DNA of 64,000 nucleotides from contig CAZPQQ010000005.1 in the NCBI GenBank assembly GCA_964588665.1, positions 28,376-92,375 of the forward strand, written 5' to 3'. Shown here in pieces: positions 43,461 to 53,500 of this stretch. The DNA comes from UBA2160 sp964588665 (GTDB taxonomy: Bacteria; Chloroflexota; Dehalococcoidia; Lucifugimonadales; UBA1123). The notes under the pieces are model-generated. The model worked only from the letters and a program-made list of their open reading frames with translations, was not told the DNA's origin and ran no database searches. Each line of letters starts with the position of its first letter. The stretch's first letter is position 1. The position numbers were made by a program, and so were the translations under genes.

Positions 43461-45696
43461 AGTCCTGCTCGAAGTCCGAGTCGAAGTAGACGTAAGCATC
43501 CTCGCTGCCTATGCGATCCTCGACTCCGCGCCGGTATAGCCAGTAGTCCATGACTTTCCGCCACGTCTGACGGTCGAATGCACCGCTCAGCACTTTGCCC
43601 GGCGTCACATTCCGGTACGTGCTCTCCGGGAACCACCAGCGATGCCTCATCCGCTCGCCCTCGGTGAATTCGGCGCCAAGGCGCTCGTCAGCAGCGGATT
43701 TGTTCTGCGAGTGAACGACCACCATGGGCGAACTCGGCGCCGTCTCGAACGAGTTTTCGTTGTAGGTGGGAAAATTGACGTTGTCGCTGTCGCGAAAGTA
43801 CCACGCCCACGGCCAAGTGAACCCCGCGGTCTGATCTATGTCCGCGGGCTCGTCGACGCCCAAACCGGTCGCATTGATCGTGTCCATCAACCTCACGACG
43901 TCCGGCGAGGTCTGGGTGTAGACGATCATCTCGACCGGGATGTCGCTGTTGCGGTAACTCGCGATCCAACCCGCTCGAACGGTCAACGTCAGCAGAACTC
44001 CCACGGCGCCAAGCAGGACCGCGGCGCGGAACTCCGGCTTTCCGACCCGTCTCATGAGCAGCCAGCCCGAAGCAAACATCGCGACGAGCACCACCGCCAG
44101 CGCCGCAAGAAGCAGAACATCGGTCAGATCGGCGTCGGCCGCGTTGTAGAGTGCGAGCTGCCATAACAACACCATGAAGACGGGCACGCCGGCGGCGACC
44201 AGCAATACTTCTGAATTGAGCAATCGCCGCCAGCCCAATTGCCCGAGCACGTCGGAGAGGAATTTGCCGATCAGCACGATGAACGGGAGTGCGATGTTGA
44301 CCAGCAGCCACGGCATCTTCTCGCTCGCGATTGTGTAGAAGATGAAGGTCATGATCGGCCAGTAGACCAAGAACAGGCTGAATTGATCGCGCTTTCGCAA
44401 GTAGTACACGAACGCCGCACCGCCGACCAACAGCGGCAGGAACTCGTACACAGAGCCTATCGCGACGTAGTAGTACCACGGCTGTCCGCCCCGAGCCTCG
44501 CCCTGCTGGACCACCCAGTATCCCAGCGACCGCCATATACCGCTGCTGACGCCACCCATGTTCGTGAACATAGTGGTGTACAAGGGAACCCAGATCGCGT
44601 AGAACACGACTGCGCAGCGCCACCAGACGGGCCAACACCATTTGTAGCCGACAATGCCGGAGCCCGCCAGCAGCGAAACGACGATCAGGAACGCGATCAC
44701 CTGTCCGCCTCCAACTGGGGAGCCTATGGCGACGCTGCCTTCTCCCGCCGCCAGCACCAATCCCGTCCAGCTCAGCAACGGTGAATCCTGGAGGATGCTG
44801 ACAAAGGCGGACCACTGAGGCAGCGTCAGCGTCATCATAACCGCCAGGAACGCGGCCGGACGTGAGAGCCTCGAGAAGCTTACGCCGTCCTGGTACGCTC
44901 CCCATAGCGCCCCGAACACCCGGCCTATCGCCACAGGCGGGGAGACGCCTTCAACCTCTATCGGCCTCATTACCCGGACGAGGAACGGCAGTGCGACCCT
45001 AACGCCCAGGTACAGTCCCAGGGTCGCGGTCACGATGAACGCCGTCTCTTTAGTGGCAAACGCCAGGGCCAACAGCCCCGCCGCGAAGTACAGATATCGG
45101 GGACGCCCCTCGTCCAGATAGCGCCACATCGAGATGACGAGGCCGATGGTCCAGACCGCCATGAGGATGTCGTTGCGCGCGAATCTGCTGAAGTAGAGCA
45201 TTGACGGCGACGCCGCAAGGAACGCGGCGACGAACAGGGCGCCGAGTCGCCCCAGGCGTCGTCTGAACAGTATCGGCATCGCGATCAGCAACGTGCCCGC
45301 GACCGCATAGAGCAGCCTTGCCGTGAGATCGCTGTCGCCAAATGCCATGAATATTGCCGCGTTGGCTTCGAACTGGAAGGGACCGTGCATCATCGGGCTG
45401 TGCTCGTACCCGCGGCCGTCAAAGAGGTTCCAGGAGTACAGGGCGTGAAGGCTTTCGTCGTGGTGCATGGCCCGCGCGCCCAGGTCCCATAAGCGCATTG
45501 CCAACGCCGTGACAAGCAGTGCCCCGTAGCTCGCCAGCTCCCACCATTTCGTCGCAGGGCTGGCGGCCTGGCGCCCGGCGCGGCTTCGAGCGCCGGGCGC
45601 CAGGCCCTTCACGCGGTCGAGCCACCCCGTCGGCGCTGATTTTGTCGTTTCTTCCGGCGCCCCGAGAGCTTCGCCGGCCTGCGGTGGACCTTCCAA
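43447..45696 (-). CDS. Agl23-type (TIGR03663-like) large polytopic membrane protein
   Basis: 749 residues with about 14 helices. After an Ala/Pro-rich N-terminus come ALAMRLWDLGARAMHHDESLH and MMHGPFQFEANA, the glycosyltransferase-39-like signature of this family, known mainly in Chloroflexi and archaea and linked to protein or lipid glycosylation. TTG 45696 is the start, 14 bp after the neighbour's stop, with only a weak ribosome site. A soluble C-terminal domain follows. Donor and acceptor are unknown. Translated together with the YYY gene. Confidence 0.85.
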   Translation of the reverse strand: MEGPPQAGEALGAPEETTKSAPTGWLDRVKGLAPGARSRAGRQAASPATKWWELASYGALLVTALAMRLWDLGARAMHHDESLHALYSWNLFDGRGYEHSPMMHGPFQFEANAAIFMAFGDSDLTARLLYAVAGTLLIAMPILFRRRLGRLGALFVAAFLAASPSMLYFSRFARNDILMAVWTIGLVISMWRYLDEGRPRYLYFAAGLLALAFATKETAFIVTATLGLYLGVRVALPFLVRVMRPIEVEGVSPPVAIGRVFGALWGAYQDGVSFSRLSRPAAFLAVMMTLTLPQWSAFVSILQDSPLLSWTGLVLAAGEGSVAIGSPVGGGQVIAFLIVVSLLAGSGIVGYKWCWPVWWRCAVVFYAIWVPLYTTMFTNMGGVSSGIWRSLGYWVVQQGEARGGQPWYYYVAIGSVYEFLPLLVGGAAFVYYLRKRDQFSLFLVYWPIMTFIFYTIASEKMPWLLVNIALPFIVLIGKFLSDVLGQLGWRRLLNSEVLLVAAGVPVFMVLLWQLALYNAADADLTDVLLLAALAVVLVAMFASGWLLMRRVGKPEFRAAVLLGAVGVLLTLTVRAGWIASYRNSDIPVEMIVYTQTSPDVVRLMDTINATGLGVDEPADIDQTAGFTWPWAWYFRDSDNVNFPTYNENSFETAPSSPMVVVHSQNKSAADERLGAEFTEGERMRHRWWFPESTYRNVTPGKVLSGAFDRQTWRKVMDYWLYRRGVEDRIGSEDAYVYFDSDFEQDFTTP

Positions 45697-45709
45697 TTCG
45701 ATAAGAGCT

Positions 45710-48034
45710 CTACTTTCGCAGCTTGTAGATTTTGACGTCGCCCTGGTTGAATACGGACGTGAACTCGGAGAACTTATCCATCCCCTGCTCGCCGTACTTG
45801 GAGCGCTCGCGTGATCCGATGTACACGTAATCTACGTCATACTTGGCTAACAAGTTTACGGCTTCGCGCAAGTCCAGGCTCTCGTAGATCCGAGCGACGT
45901 CCGCTTCACGCCCGTCCATGGACTCGTGCGAACCGCGCCACTGGATCTCGTGGCCCGGCCAGTTGAACACGGTCGGCACACCCGTGCTTCGGGAGATGAG
46001 GCCCGCGTCGAACCATTCGCCGACCGCTTCGAGGATCGCGGCGCCGGATTCGATCTCGTCTCGAACGTAGAGGATCGCGTTGTACTCCGCTTTCGATCGC
46101 TGCTGGACGAAAGCCAGCCCGTCGAGTGTGGTCTCGCGGTCGGGGAACCCGGACTTGCTCGCGGCGGCGGCGGCCGTGTAGTACAACGAGCCCAGAAGAA
46201 GAATGATCGCTCCGGCGGCCCACACCGTGGATGCCGCGCGCTTCCATGCTCTCAGAGCGCCTCGAATGACCAGCCAGTAGTATATTGCGAAGCCCGAAGC
46301 GGCGGCAAGCAGAATCCACGCCTGGTAGTACAGCTTGAACACGGTGTTCATCCGTTCGCTGGGCGGGCCGAACGAGTCGTCGACGTACAGCAGTTCCGCT
46401 CCCATGATCAGGCCAAGCCCCACCGTTGCCGCCATCAAAGCGAATGAAACGCCGTTCGGGCCCCGGTCTCTCGTGAACGCAATTGCCGACCACACCCCTA
46501 AGGCGATCAGCGCCGCAAATGGCGCCACGTGCACCAGCCGGCCGGCTGGCCCTTCGTCGACGGCTATGGACGGCGACCTGGTGACCAGCCAGACCGCGTA
46601 CGGCAGGAACGCCGCCACAAGGGAATACAGCGTTGCCCGACGCCAGTCGGCGCCGACCCTCGTCCGCCAGAACGCCGCGAGAATGAACGGCCCCACCAAC
46701 ATCAACGGCAACCCCCACACTATGAAAATGTGCGGGTATCGGGTTGTCGTTGTCACGGCGCCGATTCCCTCGACCGAAGCCGCGAACGAGGTGTAGTAGG
46801 GCAAGTACAGCGCGCCCGCCAGCAATGCCACAGGCAGTGCTTGTTCAGCCAACCCACGCAGCATCGGCAGGCTTCTGCCGCCGCACGCCGCATACGTTTT
46901 AAGCACGACGGCGCCCGTCAAAAGGATCGCGTAGGTTGGCAGGTCCCACATGTTCACGAAAGCCAACCCACCCAGCGACAATCCGGCGGCGCCGACCAGC
47001 GCGTACGAATGGGAGCGCCGCCAGTCGAGGAACGGCGACCCCATCCGGAACAGTTGCCAAACGAACCCGAGGAACAGCAGCGCGAACGGGATGGCGGAGA
47101 CATGGGGATGGAGGTCCCCCAATATGAAGCTGAAGAAGGGAAACTCCTCGATCGTGTAGTCGAGTCCGTTTCCAAGGTCGAAGGTGTTGATTACCCGCGT
47201 GGCGCGGAACCACCACCAGAAGTCGGTGGGCGCCCAACTGTCCGTGGGCGTCGCGGCAGGCCCGTCGAGACCGTCGATCCCAATCCAATCGTAGAATCCT
47301 TGCCCGCCTATCGCGTTGGCCTTCAAGAATTCCAGCACGCCCTCGAGGTTGCCGACCACACCCAACACAACGCCGGCCGCCACGCCTGCGATCACAGCAT
47401 GGCCCCAACGGCGCGACTCCGACCGCACCATCGCGGAAACCAATCCGAATATGCTCATCGCGGCCAGCGCGGGGATGAGCGCCAGCGCCAGATTGTAAGC
47501 GTAGTTCGTTGGCACGCCCGAGATCTCGGTGACGACCCCCATAGTCCAGTATCCGAAGTAATAGTAGCTGATCGTCTCGCCCCTCAGCCACGGGTCTTCG
47601 GGTTGCCCCGTCGTCGCCAGCACCGAAGCATTCAGGAACGCGTGGTCCATGGGCTGTTCGGTGTGGTCGATGGCCGGGTCGTAGGCGCGGAATATCGTCC
47701 AAGCGACGAAAAAGACGAGGAAGATGGCCTCGGCGGTGATCAACGCCCGTCGCTCGCTGACGACGAAGGCTCGGAGCTCGACGCGCTCTCGCCAGGCGAT
47801 CCATCCTCCGACGCCTGCCAATACGACGAGGATCACGATGAGCGACACCTGAACGCTGGGCACGATGCCCAGGGCGGCGAGCATCCACGACACGTATCCG
47901 ACGATCAAGATGCCAAGGGTCTTGCTTAGGCTGAAGCCCTTGTCCGGCAACCGCCTAAACAGGTAATAGGCCAGCGGAAACGCCGCCAGCCCAAGGGCTT
48001 CGACCGTGATCAACCATGACAGGACGTGGAGCAT
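45710..48034 (-). CDS. Chlor_Arch_YYY (DUF2298-like) large polytopic membrane protein
   Basis: 774 residues, about 15-17 helices. The motif FLGDLHPHVSAIPFALLFL and the N-terminal VEALGLAAFPLAYYLFRRLPDKGF suit the TIGR03662/DUF2298 family. It carries the GEPxxYYYYGY type motif GETISYYYFGYW. The last 70 residues form a soluble segment ending YVYIGSRERSKYGEQG. Next to the Agl23-like gene, as is usual. Probably a lipid-linked sugar transferase or flippase-associated protein. Start ATG 48034. Confidence 0.87.
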   Translation of the reverse strand: MLHVLSWLITVEALGLAAFPLAYYLFRRLPDKGFSLSKTLGILIVGYVSWMLAALGIVPSVQVSLIVILVVLAGVGGWIAWRERVELRAFVVSERRALITAEAIFLVFFVAWTIFRAYDPAIDHTEQPMDHAFLNASVLATTGQPEDPWLRGETISYYYFGYWTMGVVTEISGVPTNYAYNLALALIPALAAMSIFGLVSAMVRSESRRWGHAVIAGVAAGVVLGVVGNLEGVLEFLKANAIGGQGFYDWIGIDGLDGPAATPTDSWAPTDFWWWFRATRVINTFDLGNGLDYTIEEFPFFSFILGDLHPHVSAIPFALLFLGFVWQLFRMGSPFLDWRRSHSYALVGAAGLSLGGLAFVNMWDLPTYAILLTGAVVLKTYAACGGRSLPMLRGLAEQALPVALLAGALYLPYYTSFAASVEGIGAVTTTTRYPHIFIVWGLPLMLVGPFILAAFWRTRVGADWRRATLYSLVAAFLPYAVWLVTRSPSIAVDEGPAGRLVHVAPFAALIALGVWSAIAFTRDRGPNGVSFALMAATVGLGLIMGAELLYVDDSFGPPSERMNTVFKLYYQAWILLAAASGFAIYYWLVIRGALRAWKRAASTVWAAGAIILLLGSLYYTAAAAASKSGFPDRETTLDGLAFVQQRSKAEYNAILYVRDEIESGAAILEAVGEWFDAGLISRSTGVPTVFNWPGHEIQWRGSHESMDGREADVARIYESLDLREAVNLLAKYDVDYVYIGSRERSKYGEQGMDKFSEFTSVFNQGDVKIYKLRK

Positions 48035-48310
48035 CGCAACATTATATACACAAGGCTTGAGTATTGACGGACATGCGGGCTCGACCGTGGGACTTGTCCG
48101 TCACACTGGCCCATGCTAACCTCTACTCCTGATTCGCAGATATCCACAATTTACGGCCCGACCCGTCGCCGTGATCGGACCGCGCAACGATCTCGAAGCC
48201 GCCGCGTTAGACGCCTGTCATACGCCTCAATGCGACGATGCATCATCGGAACGCGTACATGGACGAAACCGAAAACACTGAACGCCGCGAGCGGCCTCGG
48301 AGGAGACACG

Positions 48311-49435
48311 ATGGACCTCGGCCTGAACGAAGCACAGCAGATGTTGCAGAACAGCGCACGGGAGTTCCTCGAGGCAGAGTGCCCGGACACATACGTACGT
48401 GCCATGGAGGAGGATGAGCGAGGCTACACGCCCGAGATGTGGGCGAAGATGGCGGAACAAGGCTGGCTGGGCCTGACGATTCCCGAGCAATACGGCGGGG
48501 TCGGCCTCGGCTTCATGGACTTGACCGTCCTGCTGGAAGAGATGGGCGGCGCCTTGTTGCCCGGCCCGTTCTTCTCGACCGTCGTCATGGGCGGCCAGGC
48601 CATCCAACTCGCGGGTTCCGACGAGCAAAAAGCCGAATTCCTGCCCCGCATCGCAGAAGGACAGATCATCGTTACGCTGGCACTGACCGAGCCCAGCGGC
48701 CGTTGGGACGCCGCGGGAGTCGAAGTCACGGCATCGCCCTCGGCAGACGGTTTCGTCATCAACGGCGCCAAGTTGTACGTGCCCAACGCCCATGTGTCCG
48801 ACTATCTGGTGGTCGCCGCGCGGACCGGCGAAGCGAAAACGGACATCAGCCTCTTCATCTTGGCGCGCTCGGCCTCGGGCGTCAGCCAGACACTCCTCAA
48901 GACGATCGCGTCCGACCGGCAATCGGAGGTGGTTTTCGAGAACGCGGCCGTGCCGGCGTCGGCCCTTCTCGGCGAGCTCAACGGGGGCTGGGACACCGTC
49001 AAGAGCATCCTGCAATGGGGGGCGACCGGCAAGTGCGCCGAAATGGTTGGGGGCGGCTCGCGGGTGTTGGACATGACCGTCGACTACGCCAAAGAGCGCG
49101 TGCAGTTCGGCAGGCCGATCGGCAGCTTCCAGGCGATACAACACCACTGTGCGGACATAGCCACCGAGGTCGATGCATCGCGCCACATAACCTTCCAGGC
49201 GGCGGCGCGTCTGAACGACGGCCTCGACGCCACACGAGAGGTCGCCATGGCCAAGGCTTGGGTCAGCGACTCGTATCGCCGGGTGTGCGCGTTGGGCCAC
49301 CAGTGCCATGGAGCCATCGGTTTCACGAAAGAGCACAACATGCAACTCTACTCGCGTCGGGCGAAAGCCGCGGAGCTCATGTTCGGCGACAGCGACGTTC
49401 ACCTGGAAGCCGTGGCCGACGCCATCGGGTTGTAG
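48311..49435 (+). CDS. Acyl-CoA dehydrogenase
   Basis: 374 residues. FAD enzyme of the acyl-CoA dehydrogenase superfamily: LALTEPSGRWDAAGVEVTA, VQFGRPIGSFQAIQHHCADI and the FAD/NAD-like LGHQCHGAIGFTKEHNMQL. Catalytic Glu is not in the standard position that I can assign, so the class (fatty acid, steroid or aromatic acyl) is open. ATG 48311 has GGAGGAGACACG upstream; the upstream ORF extension lacks homology. The 276-bp gap before it holds no gene seen. Confidence 0.9.
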   Translation: MDLGLNEAQQMLQNSAREFLEAECPDTYVRAMEEDERGYTPEMWAKMAEQGWLGLTIPEQYGGVGLGFMDLTVLLEEMGGALLPGPFFSTVVMGGQAIQLAGSDEQKAEFLPRIAEGQIIVTLALTEPSGRWDAAGVEVTASPSADGFVINGAKLYVPNAHVSDYLVVAARTGEAKTDISLFILARSASGVSQTLLKTIASDRQSEVVFENAAVPASALLGELNGGWDTVKSILQWGATGKCAEMVGGGSRVLDMTVDYAKERVQFGRPIGSFQAIQHHCADIATEVDASRHITFQAAARLNDGLDATREVAMAKAWVSDSYRRVCALGHQCHGAIGFTKEHNMQLYSRRAKAAELMFGDSDVHLEAVADAIGL

Positions 49436-49622
49436 CAGTCGGGCTCGGGCGCGGCGCCTACGGCGGCGGCCTGTGCCTCGATCCGGTCCGTCGGGCCTTG
49501 AGCGGCCGTGCCGCCACTACCGAGCGGAACGTTGCCTGTCCGGCTCTCACATCATCGGCGCCAGGCTCGGACCGTCATATGCGAGCACGCCATCGCCCGA
49601 TCTGAGCGGGAAGGAGCGGCCC

Positions 49623-50408
49623 ATGCAACAGTTCGACGGCGCTGACGCCGCCTATTACGATTTGATCGCCACGGGTCTGCCCGGAGACGTGGCTTTCTAC
49701 CTGAGCGAAATCCGCCGAGCAGGTTCTCCCGTACTTGATTTAGGTTGTGGAACCGGCAGGATGCTGATTCCGATCGCTCTCGAAGGCGTCGACGTCGTGG
49801 GACTCGACCGGGCGCCTGCCATGCTGGACATCGCCAAAGCCAAGGTTGCGGCATTGCCGGAAAAGGTCAGAAACCGCGTGCAGATTGTCTATGGGGACAT
49901 GCGCGACATCTCCCTGAATCGGCGGTTCAAGCTGGTCCTGATCCCATATCGAGCGTTTCTGCACCTGATGACCGTGGAGGATCAGCGGGCCGCCCTCACC
50001 AGCATCCACGAACATCTGGAGGACGGGGGCCGGTTGGTGTTCGACATCTTCGACCCCGACTTAGAGATGATCGTGGCGCACTCGTCGCACATCGGAGCAG
50101 CCTTGACTCGATTGACGGATTTCGACATACCTGAATCGGGGCGCAAGGCGATGGTGTGGGAGACCCGCAAGTACGACCTGCTGCGACAGGTGTTGACCGA
50201 GTACCGTATCTTCGAGGAGTTGGACGATCAGGGCGTTGTCGCGAAAAAGACCTACACGCCTCTGGAGCTGCGGTGGATCTATCGCTACGAGATGGTGCAT
50301 CTCTTGGAGCTTTGCGGTTTCGAGATCGAGGCGTTGTACGGGGATTTCGAACGAAGTCCATTCAGGCCGGGCGGAGAACAGGTGGGGGTGGCGCGCGCAG
50401 CCGGCTAG
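49623..50408 (+). CDS. Class I SAM-dependent methyltransferase (paralogue of 16711-17502)
   Basis: 261 residues. PVLDLGCGTGRMLIPIA, GLDRAPAML and YGDMRDISL are motifs I-III. Aligns along its length with the protein at 16711, including RYEMVHLLELCGFEIEALYGDF. AAGGAGCGGCCC precedes ATG 49623. It follows the acyl-CoA dehydrogenase by 187 bp and precedes the ABC operon. Substrate unknown. Confidence 0.87.
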   Translation: MQQFDGADAAYYDLIATGLPGDVAFYLSEIRRAGSPVLDLGCGTGRMLIPIALEGVDVVGLDRAPAMLDIAKAKVAALPEKVRNRVQIVYGDMRDISLNRRFKLVLIPYRAFLHLMTVEDQRAALTSIHEHLEDGGRLVFDIFDPDLEMIVAHSSHIGAALTRLTDFDIPESGRKAMVWETRKYDLLRQVLTEYRIFEELDDQGVVAKKTYTPLELRWIYRYEMVHLLELCGFEIEALYGDFERSPFRPGGEQVGVARAAG

Positions 50409-50412
50409 GCTG

Positions 50413-50421
50413 TGCTATATT
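50413..50421 (+). promoter_or_regulatory. Possible extended -10 promoter of the ABC operon
   Basis: TGCTATATT (TGN plus TATATT). It would start about 50428, roughly 100 nt before ATG 50532. No -35 was checked closely. Confidence 0.4.
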
Positions 50422-50531
50422 CACTTGCAAATCATCACGCACAGGGTCGAGGCTCGATGCAGAGCGGGGTCTGTGCGACTCGGGCGGAAGCATATCGGAG
50501 GGGCGGTGTCTGCAAACGGCCAAGGTTCTGA

Positions 50532-53500
50532 ATGCGCCCTTTAACGACCAACAAGCTCGTACTCAAACGGCTGGTTGACGACTGGAAGCTGCTCCTAAGC
50601 ATCTTCGTGGGCATCGTGATCGCGACCAGCTTGGTAGCCGGGGCGCCCATCTACATCAGGACGCTGGAGCGCCAGGGGCTCGACACGGCCATCGATCGGG
50701 CCGAGCAACGGTTCCTCAACGTCTACACCGTCGCGCCGTACACCACGCTGTCCCGCTCAGGGCTGGAGGAGTCCGAGGCGGTCATCGGCCGGGCGTTGAG
50801 CGACAACATCAGCGAAATCTACAGGGATCGTGAACGCTACATCAAAACCGCCACGTTCCTAGTCGGGACACAAGGACGGAACATCACCTTGAGTCCAGAC
50901 GGCTTGGTTTCCCGCGGATATTTCCAGTACCTCTCCAATCTCGCCGACCACGTTACGTTCTTGGAAGGTCGCATGGCCTCCGACGCGGTCGAACAAGGCC
51001 CCGACGGTCCCGTGGTCGAAGGCATACTCAGCGCGATCGCCAGCAGCGCATTCGACCTTCGCATTGGCGACCTCGCCGTGCTGACGCCCTCAATCGCCGA
51101 TTCGATCAAAGTTACGGTCCGCATCGTGGGGATACTTGAAGTCACCGATCCCGAGGAAGAGTATTGGCACCTCAACCCAAACATCTTCTTCGCGCCTGAG
51201 CCCTTGACCGAAACGCCGGACGTCGGCGTGGACATCGACCCCGAAGAGATACCGCTGTCCCTCTTCACTTCGTACGAAGCGATGATCGAAGGCGTCGGCA
51301 AGTCGTACCCGGGAAGCATGGTCAACTCGACCTGGTTCACGTTCATCGACAAGAACGCGTTGAAGGTCTGGTCCAAAGACGAAGCGAGGTCCAGGCTGGA
51401 TCAATTGGAGGCCGACGTATCGGAGCAATTTCGAGGGTCCGCGGTCTTTACCGGGATCGACCGGCTATTGACCAGGCTCGAACGGCGAAGCTTCTTCACC
51501 AGTGTGCCGCTGCTGCTGTTGCTGGTCGTGATGGTCGTCACCGTGCTGTACTACATCTCGATGATGGTCTCGTATCTGGTCAGCAATCGCGACGGCGATG
51601 TGGCCTTGCTCCGAAGTCGCGGCGTCAGCACGTGGCAACTTACCAGACTTTACGCCTACGAAGGGCTTTTGTTGACCTCGGTGGCCGCGATTGTTGCGCC
51701 TTTCATCGCAATGGGTACAATATCGATGGCCGGAAAGCTGAGTTACTTCGAAACGATCACCCTGGGGGCCAGGCTGCCTGTTGCGTTCACTTGGGCCCCG
51801 TTTGCCGTCGCGGCGGGCACCGGACTGCTGTGCCTGGCGATATTCGTGGCGCCGGGTGTGATCGTCGCCCGCACCGGTCTGGTCGTGCACAAGCTCCGGT
51901 CTTCCCGGCCGCCGTCAACTCCAATCTTCCAGCGATACCATTTGGACATCGGCCTACTTGTTTTCGGCGGCCTCATCTTCTGGGAACTGTACTCTCGAGG
52001 GCAGGTGGTCTCCAGGGGATTGTTCTCCGACGCAACCGTCAACGAGGCGCTGCTTTTCGCGCCGGTGCTGTTGCTGACCGTGGTGGCGCTGCTGTTCATG
52101 CGTTTTTTCCCGCTCATGGTCCGATACTTGAGCGGCGACTCCCCAGCTTTGATGCACATGCTTGCCGTCGCCATATTCGTCGCCATGGCCTCCGTCATCG
52201 GCGTGCGAGGCTTTCGGGCGGACGCCGGATACGATTGGTTGTGGGACTTCGCTCTCGTGGTTGGTGTCAGCGTCGCGTATCTGGGGGCGAACAGGAATCC
52301 ATCGGTGTGGAATCGCGCGGCGGGATTGGTCGTGCAGACGGGGCTCGTAGCGCTGCTAATATACGGCGGGGCGCCGGAGCGCGATGACGTCCTGTTCATC
52401 CCAACCATAGCCTTGGCGCTCTTAGTCCCCGCCCAGCTCATGTTCTTGGCGACGCACAATCTTGCGCGCATCTACCCGGTCTGGACGTCCATGGCGATAT
52501 GGCACATGGCCCGAAACCCGTTGCAGTACAGTTGGCTCGTGCTGCTGTTGGTGATGGTGACCGGGCTTGCCGTCCTGGCGACCACGGTCGGCGGGACACT
52601 GGACCGCAGCTACGAGGAACGAGTCCTCTATGAGGTGGGCGCTGACTTGAGGGTGACTGGAGTGCCCTCGTACTTCACACGTACGATTGACGACTTCAAG
52701 GAAATGTACCTGGAAATACAGGGTGTGACCGCGATCTCAGTCGCGCTGAGGGGCGGCGGCTCCGTCGGGACGAACTATGCCGGTTCAAGCTTCACGATGC
52801 TTGCCTTGGAATCGGAGGACTTCCCGTACATCTCTTGGTACCGCGACGATTTCTCTCGCCAGCCGCTGTCTGGAATAATGCGTTCGCTCCAGGGCAGCGC
52901 TCGGTCACTGCCGATCGATATACCGGAAGCCGCCACAAGACTCCGAGTGTGGGCACAGCCTGAAGAGGCTTACGCAAACATGTTCCTGTGGATGGTCGTG
53001 CGGGACCGCGAGGGCGTTCTGGACACACTGTCGCTGGGATCGGTCGGACAGGCCGAGTGGCACGTGATGGAAGTGGACATACCCACGGCCCTTGCCAGGC
53101 CTCTGTCACTGGTGTCGGTGCAGCTCTACGAGCCGGTCTTCGGACCGACGGGCACGGTCGGCTCGATCCTGTTGGACGACATCCAAGCCGTGTTCGACGA
53201 CGGCACGGAAGCCGCGATCCTCGACGACTTCGAAGGTCCCAACAAGTGGATCACCCTGGCGACGTCATTGCTTTCGTCCGACTCGGTGGGCACAACCCGA
53301 GAAGCTCCACGCAACGGCCAGCGGGCAGGCATTTTCTCCTTCGGGAAAGACACCGACGCGGGCATCCGCGGGTTCTATCGCAGCCCTTCCGGCGGTTCGG
53401 TGCCGGTGGTGACCAGCTCAACGTTCAGCAAGATCTCCGGGGCACGGGTTGGCGACGAGCTCATCGTGAACATATTCGGTCGCATGGTCCCGATCAAGAT

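Noticed and set aside
43688..44905. 405-residue ORF overlapping the Agl23-like gene
   Set aside because: Arg-rich alternative frame with no membrane pattern.
46529..47929. 466-residue ORF antisense to the YYY gene
   Set aside because: Gln/Arg/His-rich antisense shadow; the minus-strand frame has clear family motifs.
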